This document shows positions 17,251-26,273 of a DNA stretch of 55,055 nt, one piece after another (the first letter of the stretch is position 1; every line of letters begins with the position of its first letter). This DNA is from Flavobacteriaceae bacterium (GTDB lineage Bacteria > Bacteroidota > Bacteroidia > Flavobacteriales > Flavobacteriaceae): positions 1 to 55,055 of the forward strand of contig JAFMCA010000011.1 in assembly GCA_017858055.1 (NCBI GenBank), given 5' to 3'. Under the pieces are notes generated by a model. The model was not told the origin of the DNA, ran no database searches, and saw only the letters and a list, made by a program, of their open reading frames with translations. The position numbers and the translations under genes are program-made.

Positions 17251-18217
17251 TTCTTATACGATCTATTAATATTGAAATTTCTGGATCTTCTCTAAAGGAT
17301 TCATACATCGGCAGGGTTGCTTTCTGAAATAATCTTTTTTCGGGATAGCTTACTTCTACACCAGCTTCAATAACAGCTTGTAAAGATTCGTTTTCGGATT
17401 GAATCCAAAGCTCTCTTTGATAGGGTACGGAAAGGTCTATGGCCTTTTGCAACCATTCTTGTTCTTGAGGTTTTAATCGATTCCAAAGGTGGGTGCTAAC
17501 CAACAGTATGTCAGGAATCATGGTATGTTCATCAATAATGTAATATTTACAGACTTCATAATGCCTTGATAAATAAAAACTTGGTGGATTATTTTCAGCT
17601 CCATCTACAACTCCTTGCTGTATAGCGGTATACAATTCCCCCCATGAAATTGGAGTAGGGGAGCCTCCAAGTTGTTTTACCATTTCAAATGCAGAAGCAC
17701 TCTCTTGCACTCTAATTTTAAGTCCTTGTAAATCATCTGGTGTTTCAACAGGTCTTTCTCTTGTATAAAAACTTCGACTTCCAGAGTCGTAAAAACCAAT
17801 TCCCTTTAACCAATAGTCATCTCCTTCGCTTAATATTTCTTTCCCAATGGGTCCGTCCAAAACACGGAACAAATGCTGTTTGTCGTCAAAAAGAAATGGT
17901 AAACCAAAGATTCTGAGTTTTGGAGCAAAATTTTCCATAACTGCACCCGAGACTTTAGCCATATCCAAACTACCAATTTGCAATAATTCTAGACATTCCC
18001 GTTCACTACCCAACTGTTGGTTTGGGTAAATTTGGATTCTCATTTTTCCTCCAGAGAGTTTATTTAAATGTTCATCGGCTTTGATCATGGCTTGATGAAC
18101 TGAGTGGGTAACATCTAATCCGTGTCCAAGACGGATAATCCGTTTTGTAGAAACTGTATTGCACCCCATTAAAAAGCTACAGAAAAGCGTCAATAAAATC
18201 AATTTGCCTTGCTTCAT
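17237..18217 (-). CDS. dctP: TRAP transporter substrate-binding protein (DctP family), lipoprotein
   Basis: 326 residues. The signal peptide ends in FLMGCNTVS, so it is probably a lipoprotein, whereas most DctP proteins are soluble. IRLGHGLDVTHSVHQAM and SGGKMRIQIYPNQQLGSERE are DctP hallmarks. The Arg near residue 170 in LQGLKIRVQES matches the conserved carboxylate-binding Arg of the family, consistent with an acidic sugar such as galacturonate or glucuronate. Its start overlaps the aldolase stop by 4 bp. Confidence 0.92.
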   Translation of the reverse strand: MKQGKLILLTLFCSFLMGCNTVSTKRIIRLGHGLDVTHSVHQAMIKADEHLNKLSGGKMRIQIYPNQQLGSERECLELLQIGSLDMAKVSGAVMENFAPKLRIFGLPFLFDDKQHLFRVLDGPIGKEILSEGDDYWLKGIGFYDSGSRSFYTRERPVETPDDLQGLKIRVQESASAFEMVKQLGGSPTPISWGELYTAIQQGVVDGAENNPPSFYLSRHYEVCKYYIIDEHTMIPDILLVSTHLWNRLKPQEQEWLQKAIDLSVPYQRELWIQSENESLQAVIEAGVEVSYPEKRLFQKATLPMYESFREDPEISILIDRIRNESN

Positions 18218-18888
18218 GTAGATTTTTTTAAGGATTGTATAAGTGCCAAAGTAGATTTCACCGTTTCAGTCAATTCTGCATAGGCTTTGTTTTTGATGAC
18301 GGTTGTGGATATCAGTTGAGAACCCATCCCAACACAAGTAACTCCGGCATCAAACCAGGCTTTTAAATTATCAGCTTCGGTAGTTACTCCACCTGTTGGC
18401 ATTATACTTGTCCAAGGTTGAGGGCCTTTTATTGCTTTTACAAAACTAGGACCATATAGATTTCCAGGAAAAAGTTTTACGATTTCTGCACCCAATTCTT
18501 CTGCTCTTGCAATTTCTGTGAGTGAACCGCATCCGGGAGACCACAAGACTTTTCTTCGGTTACATACGATTGCTATATCTTCTCTAAAAACAGGAGTTAC
18601 GATAAAGTTAGCTCCTATCATCATATAATAACTTGCAGAAGCAGCATCGGTAACGGATCCTACCCCTAAAATCATACCGGGTAAATTGGTTCGTGTATAG
18701 TCGATTAGTTCTCGAAAAACTTCTTGAGCAAAATCTCCTCGATGGGTAAACTCCAATAAACGAGCTCCACCATCATAACAGGCTTTAATAATTTCTTTTG
18801 CTGTATCCGCATCCTCATGATAGAATAGAGGAACCATTCCATTTTGCTGTAGGACTGAAATAACTTCATGTCTAGTGTATTGTGCCAT
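18214..18888 (-). CDS. eda: 2-keto-3-deoxy-6-phosphogluconate aldolase (KDPG/KHG aldolase)
   Basis: 224 residues, a single class I aldolase barrel. LEFTHRGDFAQEV contains the catalytic Glu, GVGSVTDA is a phosphate-site motif and AEIVKLFPGNLYGPSFVKA holds the Schiff-base Lys. It splits KDPG to pyruvate and glyceraldehyde 3-phosphate, the last step of uronate breakdown. It lies 8 bp after kdgK, the preceding enzyme, and overlaps dctP by 4 bp. Confidence 0.95.
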   Translation of the reverse strand: MAQYTRHEVISVLQQNGMVPLFYHEDADTAKEIIKACYDGGARLLEFTHRGDFAQEVFRELIDYTRTNLPGMILGVGSVTDAASASYYMMIGANFIVTPVFREDIAIVCNRRKVLWSPGCGSLTEIARAEELGAEIVKLFPGNLYGPSFVKAIKGPQPWTSIMPTGGVTTEADNLKAWFDAGVTCVGMGSQLISTTVIKNKAYAELTETVKSTLALIQSLKKST

Positions 18889-18896
18889 AATAAAAT

Positions 18897-19937
18897 TTAT
18901 CGTGCAACGCGCCCTGAGGCATCGCCACTCATTAGTTTTTGAACTTCATCAACAGTTACCAAATTTGCATCCCCTTTAATGGTATGTTTCAAACAAGAGG
19001 CAGCTACCGCAAAATCAAGAGCATGCTGATCGTCCTCTGGGAAAGCAATGAGTCCATAGATTAAGCCACCCATAAACGAATCTCCACCTCCTACACGATC
19101 TACAATATGAGTAATTTGGTATTGAGAACTTTCATACATTTTGGATCCATCATAAAGAACCCCAGCCCAAGTATTATGTGAGGCAGAAATCGATCCTCGG
19201 AGTGTAGTGATTACTTTTTTTGCTTTTGGAAATTTGATCATCATTTGTTTACACACCGATAAAAATGCAGCTGCACTAACATCATGACCGTGTTTCGTAA
19301 CGTCAAGACCCTCAGGTTTGATTCCAAAGTGTTTCTCTGCATCTTCTTCATTCCCCAGAATCACATCGCAGTAGGAAGTTAATTCCGTCATAATTTTTTC
19401 GCGATCTCCACCATAATTCCAAAGTTTAGCTCTGTAATTCAGATCTGTGGAAATGGTAATCCCCATTTCACTGGCCGTTTTTACTGCTTCAAGACAAGCG
19501 TCCGCTGCACCTTGAGAAATGGCTGGGGTAATACCAGTCCAGTGAAACCATGAAGAATTTTTAAAAACCGATTTCCAATCAATCATCCCAGGTTTGATTT
19601 CAGCCATAGCTGAATGGGCACGGTCATACACTACTTTACTTCCCCTAGATACAGCACCCGTCTCTAAAAAATAAATCCCGAGACGATCTCCTCCTCGAAT
19701 AATATGCTCAGTGTTAACTCCTCGTTTACGCATTTCCATCAAGGCACAATCTCCCAAATCATTGTTGGGAAGTCTTGTGATAAAACTTGTAGGAATACCA
19801 TAGTTGGCAAGGGATACAGAAACATTAGATTCACCACCACCATAAACAACATCGAATTGATTAGTTTGTGAAAATCTCAAAAATTCAGGTGGAGAAAGGC
19901 GTAGCATGATCTCTCCAAAAGTGACTACTTGACTCAT
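18897..19937 (-). CDS. kdgK: 2-keto-3-deoxygluconate kinase (PfkB family)
   Basis: 346 residues of the ribokinase/PfkB fold. VTFGEIMLRLSPPEFLRFSQ is the typical KDG-kinase N-terminus, YGGGESNVSVSLANYG the sugar-binding region, and DRVGGGDSFMGGLIYG the PfkB signature 2 with the catalytic Asp. It phosphorylates KDG to KDPG with ATP. It sits 13 bp after uxaC and 8 bp before the aldolase gene, so gene order follows pathway order at this end of the operon. Confidence 0.94.
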   Translation of the reverse strand: MSQVVTFGEIMLRLSPPEFLRFSQTNQFDVVYGGGESNVSVSLANYGIPTSFITRLPNNDLGDCALMEMRKRGVNTEHIIRGGDRLGIYFLETGAVSRGSKVVYDRAHSAMAEIKPGMIDWKSVFKNSSWFHWTGITPAISQGAADACLEAVKTASEMGITISTDLNYRAKLWNYGGDREKIMTELTSYCDVILGNEEDAEKHFGIKPEGLDVTKHGHDVSAAAFLSVCKQMMIKFPKAKKVITTLRGSISASHNTWAGVLYDGSKMYESSQYQITHIVDRVGGGDSFMGGLIYGLIAFPEDDQHALDFAVAASCLKHTIKGDANLVTVDEVQKLMSGDASGRVAR

Positions 19938-19950
19938 TGTTGGTTTAAAA

Positions 19951-21348
19951 TTAGTAATTAAAATACGATTTAGCGTTTTGATATGAAATGTCGCTGATGA
20001 TAGAACCTATCCATTCAGGATCATTCGGTAAAAGTCCTTTTTTCATGTCATTACCGAACAAGTTACAGATTAATCTTCTAAAATATTCATGTCTTGGGAA
20101 GGAAAGAAAACTTCTTGAATCGGTAAGCATCCCGATAAAACAACTAATCAGCCCCATATTAGATAAAATATTGATTTGATCCGTCATGCCATCGAGTTGG
20201 TCAAGAAACCACCATCCGGATCCCCACTGGATTTTTCCTTTGACACTTCCATCGTTAAAGTTTCCAATCATTGTAGCCAGCATTTCATTGTCTGCTGGAT
20301 TCAGATTGTATAAAATGGTTTTGCTCAGCTGGTTATCGCGATCTAATGCGTTTAAAAATTGAGAAAGACTCCGGGCTGTAGGAAATTGCCCTATGGAGTC
20401 CCATCCGGTATCTGGGCCGAGTTTTTGGAACATGCGACTATTGTTGTTTCGCATGGCACCTAAATGAAATTGTTGAACCCAACCCAATTTATGGTAGCCT
20501 TTTCCAAGGAAGAGGAGAAGTGCTGTTTGAAATTTTTCTTTTTCAAGAAGATTAATTTCTCCTCCAGTTCGTTTCTTTTTAAAGATACTTTGGACCTCAT
20601 TTTCGGTAAAAGATTCAAAGGGAATGTACTCTAAACCGTGATCTGATAGGCGACACCCTTTACTGTGGAAATAATTCATTCTATTTTGCAGGGCAAGGCA
20701 TAGATCTTCGTAGGTATGTATATTTTGATTGGATGCTCGCCCCAACTGATCGAGGTAGTCATTATAGGCCTCCCCGTCAATAAACAAAGACTTATCAGGT
20801 CGAAAAGCAGTACTCACTTTTACATTAAAGTCAGAAGAGGCAAGAGTAGTATGGTGTTCTAAACTATCGATAGGATCTTCTGTAGTGCAAAGGATTTCTA
20901 CATTCATTTTTTGAAGCAACGATTGGGTAGAAAACTCTTTTGTTTGCACTAAAGCCGAAGTTTTTTCGTAAACGTTAACGGCGTTTTTTGCACTCAATAA
21001 TTCGTTAATTCCAAAATATCGACTGAGCTCCATGTGTGTCCAATGATAAAGTGGATTTCGGATCATGTAGGGGGTTGATTCAGCAAATTTGATAAATTTA
21101 TCCCTGTCATTAGCACTACCCGTTATGAAATTCTCACTCACACCTAAAGTACGCATGGCTCGCCATTTATAGTGGTCCCCAGCTAGCCAGAGGGAAGTTA
21201 TGTTCTTGTACGTTGTGTTGTTTGCAATGGCCTCAGGAGGGAGGTGGTTATGATAATCTATAATAGGAAGTTTAGCAGCGTATCCATGATAAAGGTTTTT
21301 TGCTTCCTTGGATTCCAGTAGAAAATCTTCATTTATAAAGTTTGTCAT
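19951..21348 (-). CDS. uxaC: Glucuronate/galacturonate isomerase
   Basis: 465 residues from the ATG at 21346-21348 (MTNFINEDFLLESKEAKNLY). An upstream in-frame ATG at 21381 would add eleven residues unlike the family, so the later start is chosen. DYHNHLPPEAIANN (residues 31-44) carries the metal-ligand His pair of this amidohydrolase-fold isomerase; GAMRNNNSRMFQKLGPDTGW and WGSGWWFLDQ are UxaC hallmarks. It turns D-galacturonate into tagaturonate and D-glucuronate into fructuronate, so it feeds both branches found in the window. It is the first gene of the sixteen-gene minus-strand operon and lies 153 bp from the 18-bp operator. A partial copy of the operator lies inside its coding region. 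Confidence 0.96.
   Translation of the reverse strand: MTNFINEDFLLESKEAKNLYHGYAAKLPIIDYHNHLPPEAIANNTTYKNITSLWLAGDHYKWRAMRTLGVSENFITGSANDRDKFIKFAESTPYMIRNPLYHWTHMELSRYFGINELLSAKNAVNVYEKTSALVQTKEFSTQSLLQKMNVEILCTTEDPIDSLEHHTTLASSDFNVKVSTAFRPDKSLFIDGEAYNDYLDQLGRASNQNIHTYEDLCLALQNRMNYFHSKGCRLSDHGLEYIPFESFTENEVQSIFKKKRTGGEINLLEKEKFQTALLLFLGKGYHKLGWVQQFHLGAMRNNNSRMFQKLGPDTGWDSIGQFPTARSLSQFLNALDRDNQLSKTILYNLNPADNEMLATMIGNFNDGSVKGKIQWGSGWWFLDQLDGMTDQINILSNMGLISCFIGMLTDSRSFLSFPRHEYFRRLICNLFGNDMKKGLLPNDPEWIGSIISDISYQNAKSYFNY
20965..20982. promoter_or_regulatory. Possible auxiliary LacI-type operator inside uxaC
   Basis: TTCGTAAACGTTAACGGC matches 15 of 18 bases of the palindrome at 21501-21518, including the central ACGT core and one full half-site minus its end. 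The centre-to-centre distance is 536 bp. LacI-family regulators often use a second weaker operator in the first gene for looping, as lac O2 does. The match sits in codons for AVNVYEK, so chance cannot be excluded. Confidence 0.35.
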
Positions 21349-21452
21349 AGAGGTAAAGTAATGTCCTAAAATAGTGCACAATAGTCCACGAAACCGCTTT
21401 GAATATTCACTTTAAAAGCCCTAAAATAGTTCTTTTTTAATTTTTTTAACTT

Positions 21453-21488
21453 TTTGTTAGAATATCCTAATATTTATTTCTAATATTG
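21453..21488 (+). promoter_or_regulatory. Possible Bacteroidota-type promoter for susC
   Basis: TTTG at 21453-21456 and TAATATTG at 21481-21488 resemble the -33 TTTG and -7 TAnnTTTG elements of Bacteroidota promoters, with one mismatch in the -7 box and a slightly long 24-base spacer. The predicted start would fall just before the operator at 21501, a normal geometry for repression. Weak support. Confidence 0.3.
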
Positions 21489-21500
21489 TTATAATTATGA

Positions 21501-21518
21501 TTCGTTAACGTTAACGAA
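21501..21518. promoter_or_regulatory. LacI-family operator in the uxaC-susC divergent region
   Basis: TTCGTTAACGTTAACGAA is a perfect 18-bp palindrome with a central CpG, the form bound by LacI/PurR-type regulators. It lies 33 bp before the susC start and 153 bp before the uxaC start, so it can control both directions. The same 18 bases occur at 31870-31887 on the other side of the LacI gene. Confidence 0.82.
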
Positions 21519-21550
21519 AGTAAATAAAATAACTTTAAATAAACATAAAC

Positions 21551-24500
21551 ATGAGAAATTTATTAAAAATTACCCTTACGTTTTCCTTTATGCTTATGAG
21601 TATTGTACTTTTCGCTCAAGGTACCGTAAGCGGTAATGTTTTTGACTCTGAAACAGGAACTCCTTTACCGGGAGTGAATGTTGTCGTTCAGGGAACTTCG
21701 ACTGGTGTTTCTACAGACTTTGATGGAAATTATCAAATTTCAGTTTCACAAGGAGCTGTTTTGGAGTTCTCTTTCATTGGATTCGAAACTCAATCGATTT
21801 CAGTTAGTGGAGATCAAATTAACGTTTCAATGATCCCCTCTGCAGATTCCCTAGACGAAATTGTTGTAACAGGGTATGGAACACAAACAAGAAGAGAAGT
21901 AACAGGTTCTATTGTTAGTATTGGTAGTGAAAGCATTGAAAAAATTGCTACCGGTAGTGGAGTAGATGCCATTAAAGGACAAGTTGCTGGAGTGGACATT
22001 ACCTCTGGTGGTGGACGCCCAGGTCAGAATCCTGTAGTACGGGTTCGTGGACGACGTTCAATTTCTGCTTCTAACGATCCCCTTTATGTTATTGATGGAA
22101 TTCCACAGACCAGTAGTACGGGTGATGGAGCTATCTTTGACATTAACCCTCAAGACATCCAGTCAATGGAAATCTTAAAAGATGCAGCAGCAACAGCGAT
22201 TTATGGATCTCGTGGTGCAAATGGTGTAATCTTAATAACAACTAAAAGAGGTAGAACTGGAGATACCAAAATCAACTATTCTGGATATTATGGTGTTAGT
22301 TCTGTAACCAATATTCCTGATATGATGAATGGTGAAGAATATGCCGCTGCAAGAAGAGAGGCATTTCGTCAAGACGCCAACAGTAGATATTCTTATGCGG
22401 GTACTATTCCTAATGATGAGGCTGTGTTTCTTGGAGATGCTGCACAATTGGAATCCATCAGAACAGGAAGATCTTTTGATTATCTAGATGCAGTATTAAA
22501 CCAAGGATACCAAAACAGTCATCAAATTTCTGCAAATGGTGGATCGGAGAGTACTCAATACAATGTCTCCGTAGGATACTTCAAAGAAGACGGTATTATC
22601 GATCAAATGGATTTTGAGCGTATTACTGGACGAGTAAATTTAGATCACAGAATCAACGATACATTCAAATTTGGAATTTCAATGCTGTTGAGTAACTCGG
22701 TAAACAACTGGGGTTCTTCAGCAGTAATGAGCGAAGCTTTAGCAAACATTCCAATTGGAAAGCCTTATGCTGATGATGGAAGTATAAATTTCTTTGCGTT
22801 TAATGACGGGATCAGAACAAACCCATTAAGTGAGTTGGTTCCTGGTGCTTATGTTGACGAAAGAATTTCTACACGTTTTTTCGCGCCTATTTATTTACAA
22901 GTAAATTTAGCAGAAGGTCTTCAATTCACTTCAACTTTTGGACCTGATATGCGTTTCAGAAGACGTGGAGAATTCCGTGATCGTTTTACCAATGACAATC
23001 GTGGAGGACCAGCAGATGCTGAAGTTGAAAACAAAAAAGAATTTGGATTTACTTTAGAAAACCTAGTTACTTACAATAAAGATATTGGACCTGGAAATTT
23101 AAAAGTTACCTTATTACAGTCTATCCAAGAGTTTAGTTCTGAATTTGCTAAAGCAGAAGTTCAAAACTTACCCTATTCTTCACAGTTATGGTATAATATC
23201 GGAACTGCTGAGGTTAAAGGAAATCTTTCTTCTGGCCTAAGCGAATGGCAACTTCAGTCCTATATGGGTCGAGTAAATTATAACATTGACGGTAAGTATT
23301 TATTTCAAGCTTCGTTGCGTGCGGATGGATCCTCACGTTTAGCTGAAGGAAACAAATGGGCATATTTCCCAGGGGTTTCTTTAGGATGGAGAGTACTTGA
23401 AGATATTTCTCCTGATAACGCTACTTTTGATGAATTCAAATTAAGAGCTTCCTATGGAGAAGTAGGGAATACCGCAATTTCTCCTTACCAAACTCAAGGA
23501 GCTCTTGCAAGAACGGTCTATGCTTGGAATGAAACTCCTGCATTTGGGTACCGTTTAAATGATATTCCTAATCCAGATTTAGGATGGGAAATTTCTAAAA
23601 CTATTGATGTTGGATTTGACTATAGTCTTCTAGAAGGAAGAATATCGGGTGCCTTTGATTATTATGTAACCAATACAACCGACTTACTCCTTGCAAGAAA
23701 CCTTCCCTATACTTCTGGATACACTAGTGTATTCCAGAATGTAGGAGCCACAAAAACCAATGGGGTAGAATTCAATGTGAACGCTGCAATCGTGGAAAGC
23801 GATAAATTCTCTTGGGATGTCAATTTTAATATTTCAGGATACAATGAAGCAATTGTTGAATTAGCTTTAAAAGATGAAAGCGGGAATCCTGTAGACGATG
23901 CTGGTAACAACTGGTTTATAGGACAACCCATCCGAGTCTTTTTTGACTATACCAAATCAGGTATTTGGCAACTCAATGAAGCTGATCAGGCTGCTGCTAT
24001 TCAGGGTACAGATCCTGGACAAATTAAATTGGCAGACATCAATGGGGACGGTAAAATTACCCCAGCAGATAGAAGCGTATTGGGTTCAGACGTTCCTGAA
24101 TATTTTGGAGGGATCACAAACACCCTCACTTACGGGAACTTTGATTTGAGTGCATTCTTCTACTTCCGTCAAGGACATATGATTCAGAGTGATTTCCACG
24201 TAGGAAATGCGAATGGTCAGTTGCGTTACAATCACTTGAATGTGGATTATTGGACACCAACAAATCCAACAAATGATTATCCAAGACCTAACTTTACACA
24301 AGAGCGTCCAGAAAATGGTTCTACATTAACGTATTTTGACGGGAGCTATGTGAAGTTAAGAAACGTTACTTTAGGATATAATTTTGAAAGCAGTACGGCT
24401 TCAAAATTAGGATTTGATAACCTTAGAGCCTATGTACAGGGACAAAACCTTTGGTTTAGTTCAGAATACGATACATTTGATCCTGAGGTTGGTGAGGCTA

Positions 24501-24565
24501 CTTTGGGATCTGGAACTACACCCAGTTCAAAGTTGATTGCTTTCGGAATCAGAGCTGGATTTTAA
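21551..24565 (+). CDS. susC: SusC/RagA-family TonB-linked outer membrane transporter
   Basis: 1004 residues. Sec signal peptide (residues 1-22, ending LFAQ), then a carboxypeptidase-regulatory-like domain (VSGNVFDSETGTPLPGVNVV, about 26-100), a TonB-box-like and plug region (DEIVVTGYGTQTRREVTGS, from about 103) and a large beta-barrel ending in IAFGIRAGF, whose terminal Phe suits BAM insertion. An EF-hand-like DINGDGKITPADRSVLG near residue 835 is usual in SusC. It imports glycan fragments over the outer membrane with the SusD lipoprotein encoded 18 bp downstream. Divergence from uxaC across a shared operator points to uronate-containing oligosaccharides as cargo. Confidence 0.96.
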   Translation: MRNLLKITLTFSFMLMSIVLFAQGTVSGNVFDSETGTPLPGVNVVVQGTSTGVSTDFDGNYQISVSQGAVLEFSFIGFETQSISVSGDQINVSMIPSADSLDEIVVTGYGTQTRREVTGSIVSIGSESIEKIATGSGVDAIKGQVAGVDITSGGGRPGQNPVVRVRGRRSISASNDPLYVIDGIPQTSSTGDGAIFDINPQDIQSMEILKDAAATAIYGSRGANGVILITTKRGRTGDTKINYSGYYGVSSVTNIPDMMNGEEYAAARREAFRQDANSRYSYAGTIPNDEAVFLGDAAQLESIRTGRSFDYLDAVLNQGYQNSHQISANGGSESTQYNVSVGYFKEDGIIDQMDFERITGRVNLDHRINDTFKFGISMLLSNSVNNWGSSAVMSEALANIPIGKPYADDGSINFFAFNDGIRTNPLSELVPGAYVDERISTRFFAPIYLQVNLAEGLQFTSTFGPDMRFRRRGEFRDRFTNDNRGGPADAEVENKKEFGFTLENLVTYNKDIGPGNLKVTLLQSIQEFSSEFAKAEVQNLPYSSQLWYNIGTAEVKGNLSSGLSEWQLQSYMGRVNYNIDGKYLFQASLRADGSSRLAEGNKWAYFPGVSLGWRVLEDISPDNATFDEFKLRASYGEVGNTAISPYQTQGALARTVYAWNETPAFGYRLNDIPNPDLGWEISKTIDVGFDYSLLEGRISGAFDYYVTNTTDLLLARNLPYTSGYTSVFQNVGATKTNGVEFNVNAAIVESDKFSWDVNFNISGYNEAIVELALKDESGNPVDDAGNNWFIGQPIRVFFDYTKSGIWQLNEADQAAAIQGTDPGQIKLADINGDGKITPADRSVLGSDVPEYFGGITNTLTYGNFDLSAFFYFRQGHMIQSDFHVGNANGQLRYNHLNVDYWTPTNPTNDYPRPNFTQERPENGSTLTYFDGSYVKLRNVTLGYNFESSTASKLGFDNLRAYVQGQNLWFSSEYDTFDPEVGEATLGSGTTPSSKLIAFGIRAGF

Positions 24566-24583
24566 ATTTTAAACACAAAAAAA

Positions 24584-26215
24584 ATGAAAAAACAGATTTT
24601 AAAAAACATTCTAGTAGTACTGGGGATTTCATTGTTCCTATCCTGTGAAAACTTCTTGGATGAGAACAATATTGCTGATGTTTCTGCAGGATCTTATTAT
24701 ACTACCTCGCAAGGGTTAGAAGATGCTGTAAAAGCAACATATGGGATCATGAAGGAATTTTATGGTACGGAATTAGGGTTCTCGATGAACGTATTCGGAA
24801 CAGATACCTATACGAATGGTGCCGATGGTAGCCATAAGTATTTGAACTGGTATAATAACCAACACAATTCCTCAGCGGCTTATTTCAGAGATACCTGGAG
24901 AATTATGTATCGAGGGATAAACCAAGCAAATGCGGTAATTAACAGAGCAGAGAGTATCGAAGATATGGATGCTGCTGTAAAAAACTCAAGAATTGCGGAA
25001 GTACGGTTTTTACGTGCGCTTTATTACTTTAATCTTGTCCGTTATTACGGGGATGTTCACCTGTCTCTAGAGGAAACTCAGGGAGTAGAAACTGAGGCAA
25101 ATAGAACTTCTGTGCAAGAAGTTTATGGTCAAGCAATTATTCCTGATTTGGAATTTGCAGCTTCTACTTTGCCTGCTACTCAATCTGAATACGGAAGAGT
25201 TACAAAGGCTGCTGCAGAATTTTTGTTAGCAAAAGTTCATTTAACAGCTCCTCAGGGAAGTGCAGCACAAGCCGCTAATTTGATGTCAAATGTAATCAAC
25301 AACTACAACTTCTCTTTATTAGAGGATTGGTCCGATTTGTGGGACATCAATAACGAAGAAAACTCAGAAGTGGTTTGGACTATTATCAATTCAAAACAAC
25401 AAGTGGATGAGGGATTAGATGACTATGGTCATAGAGGTCACTTATATTTCTTATTTGAGTATGATAAGCGTCCTGGTATGACTCGTGATACTGAAAATGG
25501 TCGTCCATGGAAGCGTTTTAGACCAACCAATCATTTATTAAGTCTTTGGGATAGAACAAAAGATGCTCGTTATGATAAAGGATACAAGCACGTATGGTAT
25601 GCAAATAATCCGATACCAGGTCAAAAAGTTGGGGATACTGCACTTTATATTCCTGGACCTGGGGTAGATCGTAACGGTGTAGATCAAGACGGAAAATGGA
25701 CTCAGGCTGCAAAAGACGGAGTACTTTTTCAAGTCTATACTACAGATCAGTACAACCAAGTTATCTTTCCTTCTTTAAACAAGTGGATTGATAACACAAG
25801 ACCAAACCGTCAGCATACGCAAGGACAGCGTGACTTTATCCTTATGCGATTAGCGGATGCCTATTTAATTCGAGCTGAAGCCAACCTAAAACTAGGGAAT
25901 GCTGCTCTAGCTGCAGAGGATTTAAACGTAATCCGTAAACGTGCAGCATGGGAAGGTCAACAAGCTGCAATGGAAATTACAGCCAATGACGTAACCATAG
26001 ATTTCATCTTGGATGAACGTGCTCGTGAGCTTGTAGGAGAAGGACATCGCTGGTTTGATTTGGTCCGTAACAATAAATTAATAGAGCGTGTAAAAGCGCA
26101 CAATATTGATGCTAAAGATAATATTCAGTCGTACCACATTTTAAGACCGATACCTTTAGATCAAATTGATAGAACTGAGGGTGGGTATGCACAAAACCCA
26201 GGATACACTCAATAA
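24584..26215 (+). CDS. susD: SusD/RagB-family glycan-binding lipoprotein
   Basis: 543 residues with a lipoprotein signal (LGISLFLSCENFLDE). The helical tetratricopeptide-like SusD fold shows in IAEVRFLRALYYFNLVRYYG and in the C-terminal block FILDERARELVGEGHRWFDL, followed by the conserved ending HILRPIPLDQIDR. It caps the SusC transporter at the cell surface and binds the oligosaccharide. Only a short spacer separates it from susC and the pair ends at a strong hairpin, so the two genes form a simple bicistronic unit. Confidence 0.96.
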   Translation: MKKQILKNILVVLGISLFLSCENFLDENNIADVSAGSYYTTSQGLEDAVKATYGIMKEFYGTELGFSMNVFGTDTYTNGADGSHKYLNWYNNQHNSSAAYFRDTWRIMYRGINQANAVINRAESIEDMDAAVKNSRIAEVRFLRALYYFNLVRYYGDVHLSLEETQGVETEANRTSVQEVYGQAIIPDLEFAASTLPATQSEYGRVTKAAAEFLLAKVHLTAPQGSAAQAANLMSNVINNYNFSLLEDWSDLWDINNEENSEVVWTIINSKQQVDEGLDDYGHRGHLYFLFEYDKRPGMTRDTENGRPWKRFRPTNHLLSLWDRTKDARYDKGYKHVWYANNPIPGQKVGDTALYIPGPGVDRNGVDQDGKWTQAAKDGVLFQVYTTDQYNQVIFPSLNKWIDNTRPNRQHTQGQRDFILMRLADAYLIRAEANLKLGNAALAAEDLNVIRKRAAWEGQQAAMEITANDVTIDFILDERARELVGEGHRWFDLVRNNKLIERVKAHNIDAKDNIQSYHILRPIPLDQIDRTEGGYAQNPGYTQ

Positions 26216-26243
26216 TTCAAGTGTTTTTAGTTTAAGTTTGAAG

Positions 26244-26273
26244 AAGGTCGCATTTGCGGCCTTTTTCTTTTTC
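26244..26273 (+). terminator. Rho-independent terminator of susC-susD
   Basis: An 8-bp stem AAGGTCGC/GCGGCCTT (one G-T pair) with a 4-base loop is followed by a T-rich tract. It lies 29 bp after the susD stop and abuts the end of the convergent LacI-family gene, so it separates the two transcripts. Confidence 0.85.
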
